Of a stretch of 47,913 nt of DNA, positions 17,804-26,258 are shown in pieces (position 1 is the stretch's first letter; every line of letters begins with the position of its first letter). The DNA lies in NCBI GenBank assembly GCA_009780695.1, contig WQZN01000018.1:1-47913 (forward strand), read 5' to 3'. The stretch is from Microbacteriaceae bacterium. GTDB taxonomy: Bacteria > Actinomycetota > Actinomycetes > Actinomycetales > Microbacteriaceae. The notes below the pieces were generated by a model. That model worked only from the letters and a program-made list of their open reading frames with translations, did not search any database and was not told the origin of the DNA. The translations under genes and the position numbers were made by a program.

Positions 17804-19986
17804 GCGAGCCCATTGACCGCGAACGCCTGGTCCGCCGCCACAACCCCGTCCTCACCGCACCACACCCGACCGATGTGCTCACGGTCGGCAACGGCGACAT
17901 CGCCATGACCGTCGACCTCACGGGACTGCAGACCTTCCCCGAGTTCCATGAGCTGCAGCCCGACCCCGACCGCATCCCCCATGACGGCAGCACCGGCCTG
18001 CCGGAACGCGAGCCCCGCCCCTTCAGCCGCGACGACTTCCAGATCCCGCTTCGGACCCAGTCGACCTGGGGCTGGTATTCGACGCGATCGAACCTCCCCC
18101 ATCGTCCCGAGGACGCGGAGACGGTCTACGAGACAGACCGAGGCCCGGTTCCGTACCTCGACCGCATGGGGCTCCTGCGCGCCGGGGACCCCGTTCCCGA
18201 GAAGCTCGCTGCGGGCGCGTGGCTGGCATACAACCCTCGCCGCGCCCATCTCGGACGTCTCGCACTCGATGTCTTGCGGGGCGGTCCTGCCCTCGAGTCG
18301 CCCGAGCAGCTGACCGCGCAGCGCACCGAACTCGACCTGTGGAGCGGCGCCGTCGAGGCCCGGTTCCAGCTCGATGGGACACCGGTCGAGGTCACGACCG
18401 TCGCCGACCCTTCGGCACACCGGTTCTCGACCCGCGTCGTCTCGCCGCTGCTCGCACGCGGACTCGCCGTGTCGTGGATCTTCGACCCCCAGCCAGACGA
18501 CCTCGCCTGGTTCGAGAACAGGATCGAGGAATCGACGACCTGGCACGAACTCGCTCCAGGCCACTGGCGAGCGAGACGGCAACTCGAGGCCGACGGATAT
18601 GAAGTGGATGTCGTCACCAACGGCATCCTCGACATCCGCTACGACGGCACCCGCCTGCACGCGACGGCCCCGGGCCGCGACGCGCTCGAGGTGACCGTCA
18701 CCCTGCACCCTGCCACAGGCTCCGTCGCCGAAGAGCCCAGCGACTTCTGCGGAGTGCGCGAACGTGCCGCGTCCTGGTGGAAGGATTTCTGGATGAGCGG
18801 CGCCGCCATCGACTTCGACGGCAGCGCCGACCCGCGCGCCCACGAACTCGAGCGCCGGATCGTCCTCTCCCAGTACCTCACCGCCGTCAACAGCGCCGGG
18901 GCCGCACCGCCCGCGGAGACCGGCCTGACCTACAACACTTGGACCGGAAAGTTCCACCTCGAGATGCACTGGTGGCACGCCGCTCACTTCCCGTTATGGG
19001 GGCGCGGCGCGCTGCTGGAACGCAGCCTCGACTGGTACCACCAGGCGCTCGGGGCCGCGCAGGCGACCGCCCGCCGACAGGGATACCAAGGCGCACGCTG
19101 GCCGAAGCAGACCGACCTCTCGGCACAAGAATCGCCGAGCCACATCGGCGTCTTCCTCATCTGGCAGCAGCCGCACATCATCCACCTGCTGGAACTGCTC
19201 TACCGCGAGAGCCGCGACACCGCATTCCTCGAGCGGCACTACCCGCTCATCGAAGCCACCGCCGATTTCATGGCCGACTTCGCTGAAGAAGACGCCGACG
19301 GCCGCTTCCGCCTCCCTCCGCCGCTCATCCCCGCCCAGGAGAGCTATCTCACCTGCCACGGAACGAACGCCGACCCCACCTTCGAACTGGCCTACTGGTC
19401 GTGGGCGCTCAGCATCGCCTGCCGCTGGCGAGAGCGCCTCGGCATGCCCGTGCCCGAGACATGGCGCCGCGTCAGCGAGCAGATGCACCACCCAGCCCGC
19501 ATGCCCGACGGCAGCTACGCCGCACTCGCAACACCACCGCATCTCATCCGCAAAGACCACCCCTCGCACCTGATGGCGCTCGGCTGGCTACCCGACACCA
19601 CACTCATCGATCCGGACACGATGGCCGCAACACTGCGATCGGTGCGCGAAGACTGGGATCTCAGCACCACCTGGGGCTGGGACTACCCCGTCATGGCGAT
19701 GACCGCCGCCCGGCTCGGCGACCTCGGCGCGGCGGTCGATGCACTCCTGATGTCCTCGCCCAAGAACGTATTCCTGCCCAACGGCCACAACCCCCAGATG
19801 CGCGGATTCCTGACCCTCTACCTCCCGGCGAACGGCGGTCTCCTCGCAGCCATCGCCCACCTCGCTGCCGCGATCGACCGCGGCGCGGTTCTGCCCGAGG
19901 GCTGGAGGATGCGCCGCGAGGGCTTCGCGCATCGCCCTGCTGAGGGGGCAGGCCCGACAATGCCTGCCGAACGGGCCTGTGCATGA
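17800..19986 (+). CDS. Six-hairpin glycosidase-like protein, family not assigned
   Basis: Predicted cytosolic glycoside hydrolase of 728 residues. An N-terminal beta domain with DVLTVGNGDIAMTVDLTGLQ is followed by an (alpha/alpha)6-type domain with the block LEMHWWHAAHFPLWGRGALL, where E388 and H393 are candidates for catalysis, and LIPAQESYLTCHGTNADPTFELAYW further on in two parts. The fold type resembles GH65/GH95 clans but I cannot place the family. The GTG overlaps the permease stop by 4 nt (GTGA), and the stop overlaps the next gene by 4 nt. Confidence 0.75.
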   Translation: MSEPIDRERLVRRHNPVLTAPHPTDVLTVGNGDIAMTVDLTGLQTFPEFHELQPDPDRIPHDGSTGLPEREPRPFSRDDFQIPLRTQSTWGWYSTRSNLPHRPEDAETVYETDRGPVPYLDRMGLLRAGDPVPEKLAAGAWLAYNPRRAHLGRLALDVLRGGPALESPEQLTAQRTELDLWSGAVEARFQLDGTPVEVTTVADPSAHRFSTRVVSPLLARGLAVSWIFDPQPDDLAWFENRIEESTTWHELAPGHWRARRQLEADGYEVDVVTNGILDIRYDGTRLHATAPGRDALEVTVTLHPATGSVAEEPSDFCGVRERAASWWKDFWMSGAAIDFDGSADPRAHELERRIVLSQYLTAVNSAGAAPPAETGLTYNTWTGKFHLEMHWWHAAHFPLWGRGALLERSLDWYHQALGAAQATARRQGYQGARWPKQTDLSAQESPSHIGVFLIWQQPHIIHLLELLYRESRDTAFLERHYPLIEATADFMADFAEEDADGRFRLPPPLIPAQESYLTCHGTNADPTFELAYWSWALSIACRWRERLGMPVPETWRRVSEQMHHPARMPDGSYAALATPPHLIRKDHPSHLMALGWLPDTTLIDPDTMAATLRSVREDWDLSTTWGWDYPVMAMTAARLGDLGAAVDALLMSSPKNVFLPNGHNPQMRGFLTLYLPANGGLLAAIAHLAAAIDRGAVLPEGWRMRREGFAHRPAEGAGPTMPAERACA

Positions 19987-21563
19987 CCGACCATGCCCCG
20001 CCGCCCGCGGGGCTGGCATCCCGGGTGCGCAAGTTCGAGATCTACGAAGTGGAGTTCTTCGGCGTCGAGCCCACGGGCTCCCACGTCGAGGTCGATCTGG
20101 AAGTGGTCTTCGAAGGGCCCGGAACCCGCACCCGGATCCCGGGCTTCTACGCCGGCAACGGGCGCTACCTCGTGCGGTTCTCACCGGCCACCGAAGGCAG
20201 ATGGACCTACCGCACCTCCTCTTCGTTCCTCGAGGAGACCGTGGGCGAGTTCCGCTGCCTGCCTGCGCGGCCAGACGAACACGGCCCCGTTCGCGCGGAG
20301 GGCCTGCATTTCCAGCACGACGACGGCACCGTCTTCGCACCGTTCGGAACCACCGCCTACGCGTGGACGCACCAGCCGCCGGAGCTCATCGCGCAGACGC
20401 TGCGCACGCTTGCGACCGCACCGTTCAACAAGCTGCGGATGTGCGTCTTCCCCAAGAGCATGGCCTACAACTCGGACGAACCGGCCGAGCAGCCCTTCGA
20501 ACGAGACGCAGACGGAGGCTGGAATGTCCACCGGCCCCACCTCCCGTTCTGGGAAAACTTCGAGAACCGCATCCGGGATCTCGCCCGCCTCGGGATCCAA
20601 GCCGACGTGATCCTGTTCCACCCCCACGACCGCTGGGGCTTCGCGACCCTTTCCCGCGAGAGCTGCCTGACCTACCTCGACTACTGCCTGCGCCGCCTCA
20701 GCGCTCACGCGAACGTCTGGTGGAGCCTCGCCAACGAATACGACATGATGTTCGACCGGACCCCTCAGGACTGGGACGCATTCGGCGAGTTCATCTCAGC
20801 CAACGACCCCTACGGGCATCCCCTCTCCGTGCACAACTGGCTAGAGAACTTCGATTTCACGAAGACCTGGGTCACCCACTGCTCCATCCAGTCCTCGGCC
20901 GTCCACGCGACCGCGCAGTGGCGGACGACATACTCAAAACCCGTCATCAACGACGAATGCCGCTACGAGGGCGACATCGAGGAACCCTGGGGCCAGCTCT
21001 CACCGTTCGAGCTCGTGCACCGGTTCTGGGCGACCATCCTCCAAGGCGGTTACTGCACCCACGGCGAGACGTACTACCGAGACGACGAGATCCTGTGGTG
21101 GGCGAAGGGCGGCGAGCTCAGGGGTGGGAGCGCACCTCGCATCGGGTTCCTCCGGGCACTGGTGGAGGAGCTCGGGGGGATGCTCGATCCAGCACCCGAC
21201 CGTTTTGCCATCAACCCGAACGATGCGGTGGCGGCCCCACCCGCTAACCAAGCCGACAATCTCCATCTTCGAGCCCTCGCCCGGCTGGACGCGGTCGGGT
21301 GGGAGCGATTCCGGGAGGGCACCGCCAAGTATCAGGCCTACCAATCCGATCGCGCCGCGCTACTGACCTACTTCGGTCGCAGCTGCCAGAGCACAGCGCA
21401 TCTCGACCTTTCCGAGGACGAGTGGACCCTCGAGATCCTCGACGTGTGGAACATGACCCGAACCCGCCTGCCCGGCACAAGCTCAGGCCGGACGCGCCTC
21501 GCACTGCCCGGACGCGAGGGCATCGCCGTGCTGGCCCGGCGAGCCCGACCGGCCGCTCAGTAG
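19983..21563 (+). CDS. DUF5060/DUF4038-like (beta/alpha)8 glycoside hydrolase
   Basis: Protein of 526 residues with no signal peptide. The N-terminal immunoglobulin-like part (about 10-95, KFEIYEVEFFGVEPTG) resembles DUF5060; the barrel starts at FQHDDGTVFAPFGTTAYAW. Two acidic residues sit at clan GH-A positions: E252 in WWSLANEYDMM after the fourth strand and E325 in KPVINDECRYEG. Relatives include apiosidase-type enzymes, so a role in trimming plant glycosides with the rhamnosidase is plausible. Starts ATGA, overlapping the previous stop. Confidence 0.8.
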   Translation: MTDHAPPPAGLASRVRKFEIYEVEFFGVEPTGSHVEVDLEVVFEGPGTRTRIPGFYAGNGRYLVRFSPATEGRWTYRTSSSFLEETVGEFRCLPARPDEHGPVRAEGLHFQHDDGTVFAPFGTTAYAWTHQPPELIAQTLRTLATAPFNKLRMCVFPKSMAYNSDEPAEQPFERDADGGWNVHRPHLPFWENFENRIRDLARLGIQADVILFHPHDRWGFATLSRESCLTYLDYCLRRLSAHANVWWSLANEYDMMFDRTPQDWDAFGEFISANDPYGHPLSVHNWLENFDFTKTWVTHCSIQSSAVHATAQWRTTYSKPVINDECRYEGDIEEPWGQLSPFELVHRFWATILQGGYCTHGETYYRDDEILWWAKGGELRGGSAPRIGFLRALVEELGGMLDPAPDRFAINPNDAVAAPPANQADNLHLRALARLDAVGWERFREGTAKYQAYQSDRAALLTYFGRSCQSTAHLDLSEDEWTLEILDVWNMTRTRLPGTSSGRTRLALPGREGIAVLARRARPAAQ

Positions 21564-22192
21564 CCGACGGTGATGCGCTCGCGGTGGTGCGCCGGGCGCT
21601 CGATCTCGTCGACGACCGCCACTGCGAGGTCTTCGTAGGAGATTCGGGCGCGACCGTCTGCGCCGATGACCGGGCGGTCTGTGCCGAGGCGGTAGGAGCC
21701 GGTGCGGATGCCGGGCGCGTAGTCGACCGGCGGCGGGGAGACGTAGACCCAGTCCACATCCTCGATCCGCCGGTAGGTCTCCAGCGCGCGCTGCTGCGCG
21801 AGCGCATAGGGGCGGAACTCCTCGGGGAACCCGGGCGCATCCAGGAATGCGACTCCATCCTCATTCAGCAGCGTCGCACCGCCGCCGTGGTGGATGACGC
21901 GGCCGGCGCCCTGAGCGCGCAGCGCCGCGGTGACCGCGAGCGCGACCCGCGTGTACAACTCCGGATCGGTCCCGCCGACCGCGCTGACGACGACGTCCTG
22001 GCCTGCGACGAGACGCGCCGCGTCGGCCGGATCGGTTGCGTCGCCCGCGGTGACCCGCACCCCGGCGGGGAAAGCAGGAGCGCTGCCGGCATCCCGCACC
22101 ACGGCGGTGACCTCGTGGCCGCGACGGGCCGCTTCCGCGACGATCAGCGCGCCGGACTTGCCGGCCGCGCCCAGGACAGTGATGCGGGCCAT
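21557..22192 (-). CDS. NmrA-like NAD(P)H-binding oxidoreductase
   Basis: Atypical short-chain dehydrogenase of 211 residues. The Rossmann motif is ITVLGAAGKSGALIVAEAAR with VVRD ending the second strand; the classical YxxxK pair is absent, as in NAD(P)-binding domain family a5. ATG 22192 is preceded by AAGGAGG, which decides against the in-frame ATG at 22228. It overlaps the convergent hydrolase gene by 7 nt and is divergent from an AraC regulator. Confidence 0.88.
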   Translation of the reverse strand: MARITVLGAAGKSGALIVAEAARRGHEVTAVVRDAGSAPAFPAGVRVTAGDATDPADAARLVAGQDVVVSAVGGTDPELYTRVALAVTAALRAQGAGRVIHHGGGATLLNEDGVAFLDAPGFPEEFRPYALAQQRALETYRRIEDVDWVYVSPPPVDYAPGIRTGSYRLGTDRPVIGADGRARISYEDLAVAVVDEIERPAHHRERITVGY

Positions 22193-22246
22193 GCCGCCTC
22201 CTTCAAGTCGATTCATCCCATCGTCCACCGCGACACCACCCGAGGC

Positions 22247-22275
22247 CAGATAGATTCAGCTCTCAACATGGTCAA
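22247..22275 (-). promoter_or_regulatory. Promoter of the NmrA-like gene
   Basis: On the minus strand TTGACC (22270-22275) and TATCTG (22247-22252) are spaced by 17 nt, about 55 nt upstream of the ATG. It lies between the two divergent genes, within reach of the AraC protein. Confidence 0.5.
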
Positions 22276-22299
22276 ATCTGGACAACGGATGACACTCAG

Positions 22300-23184
22300 A
22301 TGAGCACGCCCGGCATCCCCGCCTACGGGTTCCACACCAGCAACACGATCACGGGGTTCGAGGCCCTCCGCCTCGAGACGCTCCTGGAACGGATGCCGCG
22401 AAGAGCGCTGCACCGCGCACATCGCGTCGACTTCCACACCCTGATCCTGTTCACCACCGGCACCACCCGCATCTCCCTGGACTTCGTCGAACACGACTGC
22501 AGCCCCGGCACCCTGCTGTGGATGCGCCCCGGGCAGGTGCGCCGCTTCGAGGGCTGGACACCGGACGCACGCGGAAGCCAGGTGCTCTTCACCCCCGAGT
22601 TCCCCCCACCACTCACCGGCCACACCGGCCTCCTCAGCCCGACAGGAACCGGCTTCTGGGCCCCGGCCGCGCATCCACCAGTCGCGGACTCCCCCGCACT
22701 CCGCTCGGCCTTCGCCGCGCTGGAAACCGAGCAGAACCGACCAGAAGGCGCATCGCTCGACGTCCTCCGCTTCCAGCTGGGTGCCCTGTTGCTGATGATC
22801 GACAGGCTCCCCTCACCTCTGACCCCGGCAACCGACTCTGCGACGCTCATGTCACGTTTCCGGGAGCTGCTGGAGGAGCTGCATCCGCACACCCGATCCG
22901 TCGCGGACTACGCTCACGCGCTCGGATATTCGCCCAAGACCCTCGACCGCGCAGCCCGCCTGGCCACGGGCCGCTCCGCGAAGCAGCTCATCGACGACCG
23001 CGCCGCGCTCGAAGCGCGCCGTCTCCTCGCGCATACCGACGACACGGTGACCCAGATCGCGGCGGCGCTCGGCTTCAGCGAACCCAGCAACTTCGTCAAG
23101 TTCCTGCGCCGCACCACAGGGCAGACTCCCACGGAGTTCCGCACCGCGTGGAACACCCCACGGAGCGGCACCGCGGAGCGCTGA
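22300..23184 (+). CDS. AraC-family transcriptional regulator
   Basis: Regulator of 294 residues: N-terminal cupin-like ligand domain (about 20-110, HTLILFTTGTTRISLDFVEH) and C-terminal double HTH (about 195-290) with VADYAHALGYSPKTLDRAAR and VTQIAAALGFSEPSNFVKFL. Divergent from the NmrA-like gene, its likely target. No strong ribosome binding site precedes the ATG. Confidence 0.92.
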   Translation: MSTPGIPAYGFHTSNTITGFEALRLETLLERMPRRALHRAHRVDFHTLILFTTGTTRISLDFVEHDCSPGTLLWMRPGQVRRFEGWTPDARGSQVLFTPEFPPPLTGHTGLLSPTGTGFWAPAAHPPVADSPALRSAFAALETEQNRPEGASLDVLRFQLGALLLMIDRLPSPLTPATDSATLMSRFRELLEELHPHTRSVADYAHALGYSPKTLDRAARLATGRSAKQLIDDRAALEARRLLAHTDDTVTQIAAALGFSEPSNFVKFLRRTTGQTPTEFRTAWNTPRSGTAER

Positions 23185-23425
23185 GGGCCGCCTCCTGCGA
23201 TTTGCGACCGTTGTCACTCGATCCACGACGCTTCGAGCGTGATCGCCAGGCGGGTACCCCAATGACGGCGAAGCGCAAGGAGCGACCGTCGTCCTCCGCC
23301 GCGATCCGAGGGAACAGCAACTCAACCAGCCAGCACCTCTCGGGAACCGGCTCACCCGCACCGTCGAGGCGATCCGGCAGTTCACCGCGGCGTAGGCGGA
23401 CCCGGACCCACGCACTCGGCCGGCC

Positions 23426-24106
23426 TCAGTACGCGATGACGCCCTGCCTGTTGTGGAACTCACCCGTGGGGCCGTCGGCACCGATCGTGGCGAGCGCGAC
23501 GGTCGCATCCGTGCCCTCGGTCACGGTCTGGTGGCCGCTGTGCCGATTGAAGTCGGTCGCGGTGTAGCCGGGGTCGCTGACGTTGACGCGCATCTCCGGC
23601 AGGTTCTTCGCGTACTGGACCGTCAGGGCGATCACCGCAGCCTTCGACGAGGCATACGGCACCGCCGGGACCGGGTGCTCATCGGTGCCCGGCGTGGTGA
23701 GGAACCGCGGCCAGCCGACGCCGGAGGCGACGTTGACGATGACCGGGTTGCGCGAGACGCGCAGCTTCGGGAGCGCGGCCTGCGTGACGCGCACGATGCC
23801 GAACACGTTCACGTCGAAGGTGGCCAGCATGCCGGCGGCGTCGAGCGCATCAATGCCATCGATCGGACCGAGGACGCCGGCATTGTTGACGAGCACATCG
23901 AGCTCGGGGAGCGCGTCGATCGCGGCATCCACGCTCGCCTGGTCGGTGACGTCGACCTGCACGGGGATCGCGCCCAGCGTGCGGACGGCGTCGCCGCCGA
24001 CGGTGTCACGCATGCCGGCGTACACGATGTGGCCGGCCTCGATGAGGCGGCGGGTGGTCTCGAGACCGAGGCTGCGATTGGCTCCGGTGATGAAAGTGGT
24101 GGTCAT
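23426..24106 (-). CDS. Short-chain dehydrogenase/reductase (SDR)
   Basis: Classical SDR of 226 residues with cofactor motif TGANRSLG near the N-terminus, NNAG at about 90-93 and active site Y-x3-K in VPYASSKAAV. Divergent from an XRE regulator, a pairing often seen for SDR genes of unknown substrate. The convergent gap to the AraC gene (23185-23425) shows no gene. Confidence 0.9.
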   Translation of the reverse strand: MTTTFITGANRSLGLETTRRLIEAGHIVYAGMRDTVGGDAVRTLGAIPVQVDVTDQASVDAAIDALPELDVLVNNAGVLGPIDGIDALDAAGMLATFDVNVFGIVRVTQAALPKLRVSRNPVIVNVASGVGWPRFLTTPGTDEHPVPAVPYASSKAAVIALTVQYAKNLPEMRVNVSDPGYTATDFNRHSGHQTVTEGTDATVALATIGADGPTGEFHNRQGVIAY

Positions 24107-24153
24107 GCATCCAGCGTCGGCCGCGCGTCGCCGGGCGCCCAGGCCCTCGTCGA

Positions 24154-24172
24154 GGTACGGACCGGCAGTACC
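24154..24172. promoter_or_regulatory. Dyad between divergent SDR and XRE genes
   Basis: GGTAC-N9-GTACC, a perfect 5-bp inverted repeat centred between the two start codons (24106 and 24209); a candidate site for the XRE regulator. Confidence 0.4.
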
Positions 24173-24208
24173 ACCCTGGTCGGCCGCGCCGAGGGCAGAA
24201 TCGATTCC

Positions 24209-25045
24209 ATGAGCGAGTTCGCCGCCGTGCTGCGGTCATGGCGGGATCGGGTCGACCCGGTGGCCGTCGGCCTGCCCGCGGGGCCCGGCCGCCGTGCGCC
24301 GGGGCTGCGCCGCGAAGAGCTCGCCGCGCTCGCCGGGGTGAGCGTCGACTACATCGTCCGGCTCGAGCAGGGGCGCGCCACGAACCCGTCGCCGCAGATG
24401 CTGCAGGCCCTCGCGCGGGCCCTGCGCCTGGGCGAGCAGGAACGCGACCACCTGTACCGGGTGGCGGGCGCGATGCCGCCGCCGCCCGGGGTCGTGCCGC
24501 GCCACATCACCCCCGGCGTGCACCGGCTGCTCGACCGCCTCACGGACGTGCCGCTCGCGGTGTTCACGGCCGCCTGGGACATGCTGCTGTGGAACCCGCT
24601 GTGGGCCGCGATCGCCGGGGACCCCTCGGCGCGCACGGGTCTCGACCGCAATCTCGTGTGGCGGCACTTCACCGCGGGCCACCCCGAGGTCGAGTACGAC
24701 GACGCCCACGAGGAGGAGTTCTCCAGCGACCTCGTCGCCGACCTGCGCGCCGCCGTCGGCCGCTACCCCGGCGACGCCGAACTCGCGCGGCTCGTCGAGC
24801 GGCTGCGCGCGGCATCCCCGGACTTCGATCGACGCTGGGGCCAGGCGCGCATCGCCGAGCACCTCACCAGCCGCAAGACGATGCTCATCACCCCGGTCGG
24901 CCCGATCACGGTCGACTGCGACGTGCTCAGCGTGCCCGGCAGCGATCTGCGCATCGTCGCCTACACCGCGGCCCCCGGCAGCGTCGATGCGGAGAAGCTC
25001 GCACTCCAGCGCGTGACGGGGACGCAGGACCTGTCGGTCGGCTGA
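24209..25045 (+). CDS. XRE-family regulator with MmyB-like ligand-binding domain
   Basis: Product of 278 residues. HTH at about 25-80 (REELAALAGVSVDYIVRLEQ) and a C-terminal PAS-like domain as in MmyB regulators (FTAAWDMLLWNPLWAAIAGD, LVWRHFTAG). I chose ATG 24209 since the upstream in-frame extension is the SDR shadow. CAGAAT lies 7 nt before the ATG, so the mRNA may be leaderless. Confidence 0.92.
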   Translation: MSEFAAVLRSWRDRVDPVAVGLPAGPGRRAPGLRREELAALAGVSVDYIVRLEQGRATNPSPQMLQALARALRLGEQERDHLYRVAGAMPPPPGVVPRHITPGVHRLLDRLTDVPLAVFTAAWDMLLWNPLWAAIAGDPSARTGLDRNLVWRHFTAGHPEVEYDDAHEEEFSSDLVADLRAAVGRYPGDAELARLVERLRAASPDFDRRWGQARIAEHLTSRKTMLITPVGPITVDCDVLSVPGSDLRIVAYTAAPGSVDAEKLALQRVTGTQDLSVG

Positions 25046-25076
25046 TCGGGACTGCGGGTGCGGCGCGTGGCACAGG

Positions 25077-25107
25077 AAAGGGCCCCGGTCGACGACCGGG
25101 GCCCTTT
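25077..25107. terminator. Bidirectional terminator between XRE and the 28-residue peptide gene
   Basis: A perfect 14-bp stem (25077-25090 with 25094-25107) with a 3-nt loop has AAA at one foot and TTT at the other, so it can end transcripts from both convergent genes. Confidence 0.85.
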
Positions 25108-25128
25108 GCTGCGTCTAGTAGCGGATGC

Positions 25129-25215
25129 CTACTGGCAGCTGTCGCACTGCAGCAGGTCCATCGGGTCGACGGGAACCGCGTAGCCGCCGACGCTGTCGTT
25201 GCTCTCAAAGTCCAT
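25129..25215 (-). CDS. 28-residue Cys-containing peptide, unknown
   Basis: A complete short gene: GGAGGGG precedes the ATG at 25215 by 6 nt, the frame codes 28 residues, and a TAG follows, with a strong terminator 22 nt on. The peptide begins MDFESNDSVGGYAVPV and ends DPMDLLQCDSCQ. It is acidic, has two cysteines as CxxC at the extreme C-terminus and no membrane segment. Candidates are a RiPP-type precursor, a signalling peptide or a small metal- or redox-binding protein. I do not recognise a named family; no modification enzyme is adjacent. Confidence 0.65.
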   Translation of the reverse strand: MDFESNDSVGGYAVPVDPMDLLQCDSCQ

Positions 25216-25293
25216 GATTTTCCCCTCCGGTGAGCTGATGTTCAAAGGCTGTGGCGAGGCCACCCGAAGGCTGATCCTCTTCCGCACCGGCTG

Positions 25294-25320
25294 GTGTTCC
25301 GATGCGGTGTGAACACTATA
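25294..25320 (-). promoter_or_regulatory. Promoter and overlapping dyad of the 28-residue peptide gene
   Basis: TATAGT on the minus strand (25315-25320) is a good -10 box about 100 nt upstream of the peptide start; no clear -35 is seen. GTGTTC-N11-GAACAC (25294-25299 and 25311-25316) is a perfect inverted repeat overlapping it, so a dimeric repressor could control it. Confidence 0.5.
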
Positions 25321-25487
25321 TATCCGGAATTACATCCGTGTGATGCCACTAGATGTGGTGGTTCGCTTCTTTTTTCTCTCCACATGTTTCAACACAAGTT
25401 CCCCACAAATCCATCCACATCCAGGATCCGCGGAACCACTGACATTCCGGCCCGTCGAGGCGGGTTCTGCACAGACGAACGCCACCT

Positions 25488-25501
25488 CAAGAAATTTCTT
25501 G
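25488..25501. promoter_or_regulatory. Perfect 14-bp palindrome, candidate operator
   Basis: CAAGAAATTTCTTG, with further partial symmetry outward (CCT and GGG), stands out in G/C-rich DNA. It lies 29 nt past the FMN reductase stop codon. Confidence 0.35.
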
Positions 25502-25529
25502 GGGCGGCGTGTCGTCGGCGTGTCGCGGG

Positions 25530-26162
25530 TCATTCGGCGGAGAAGCCGCCCGTCACCGAGAAGGCGCCGTCGAGCGCGAAGGGGTCGAGCACCCGGTTCG
25601 AGCGGTCGGTGACGGCGACGCGCGCCGCGAACTCCCGCCCGGCACGAGCGATGCGGTCAGGGAGGCTGGGCAGCGAGGCATCCGCCTGACCCGCCCAGTC
25701 CTCCGTCGCGGCGTAGACCCCCGTCGGCAGGACGTCGGCGTGCATATAGGTGAGGACGGGGCGCATCGCGTAGTCGAGCACCTGTGAGTGCCGCGGCGAC
25801 CCGCCCGTCGCGCCGATCAGGGTCGGCAGGCCGCCGAGCGCGCTCGGGTCGACCACGTCGAGGAACGACTTGAACAGGCCGTTGAAGGACGCGTTGAACA
25901 CCGGGGTCACGATGATCAGGCCGTCGGCGCCGACGACGGTCTCGATGACCTCGGCGAGCCGCGGACTCGGGAAGCCCGTGACGAGGTTGTTCGTCACATC
26001 CTTCGCCGTGTCGCGCAGTTCGTGCACCGAGGCCTGCACCTCGACGTCGAACTCGTCGCGCAGCGCCTCGATCGCCGCGGCCGCGAGGCGGTCGGCGAGC
26101 ATGCGAGTGGACGAGGGTGCGCCGACGCCTGCGGCGACGACGGCCAGCTTGCGGGATGTCAT
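25530..26162 (-). CDS. FMN reductase, CE1759 family (LLM partner)
   Basis: NAD(P)H-dependent flavin reductase of 210 residues with flavodoxin-like fold: KLAVVAAGVGAPSSTRMLADRL at the N-terminus binds flavin phosphate, VVGADGLIIVTPVFNASFNGLFKSF carries the second flavin loop. This family is found beside a luciferase-like monooxygenase of the CE1758 type, which is the next gene upstream here; it supplies reduced FMN. ATG 26162 has TAGGAG 8 nt upstream. Confidence 0.9.
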   Translation of the reverse strand: MTSRKLAVVAAGVGAPSSTRMLADRLAAAAIEALRDEFDVEVQASVHELRDTAKDVTNNLVTGFPSPRLAEVIETVVGADGLIIVTPVFNASFNGLFKSFLDVVDPSALGGLPTLIGATGGSPRHSQVLDYAMRPVLTYMHADVLPTGVYAATEDWAGQADASLPSLPDRIARAGREFAARVAVTDRSNRVLDPFALDGAFSVTGGFSAE

Positions 26163-26185
26163 TTCATAGCTCCTAGATGAGGGAC

Positions 26186-26234
26186 GGTCTCGATACGCGG
26201 CGCCGCTGACGCGTCGCTGCTACTCGACCACCGG
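26186..26234. repeat. 49-bp dispersed intergenic repeat, copy A
   Basis: Starts GGTCTCGATACGCGGCGCCG and ends CTACTCGACCACCGG. An identical 49-bp copy is at 37425-37473. A partial copy (GCTGCTACTCGACCA, 26255-26269) lies 20 nt away and overlaps the end of the LLM gene. Confidence 0.85.
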
Positions 26235-26258
26235 AGAAGGTGAGGGACGGCGGCGCTG

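Larger units (their letters stand above)
25216..25529. other. AT-richer noncoding region, about 310 nt
   Basis: This gap between the peptide gene and the FMN reductase gene is clearly less G/C-rich than its surroundings. It holds the peptide promoter and dyad (25294-25320), near-direct repeats CGGTGTGA (25305-25312) and CCGTGTGA (25336-25343), a pyrimidine run near 25368-25380, and a perfect palindrome at 25488-25501. No convincing reading frame is seen. Confidence 0.6.

Noticed and set aside
23185..23425. Possible gene remnant between AraC and SDR genes
   Set aside because: Frames on both strands are short and without recognisable motifs; no start with a ribosome site.
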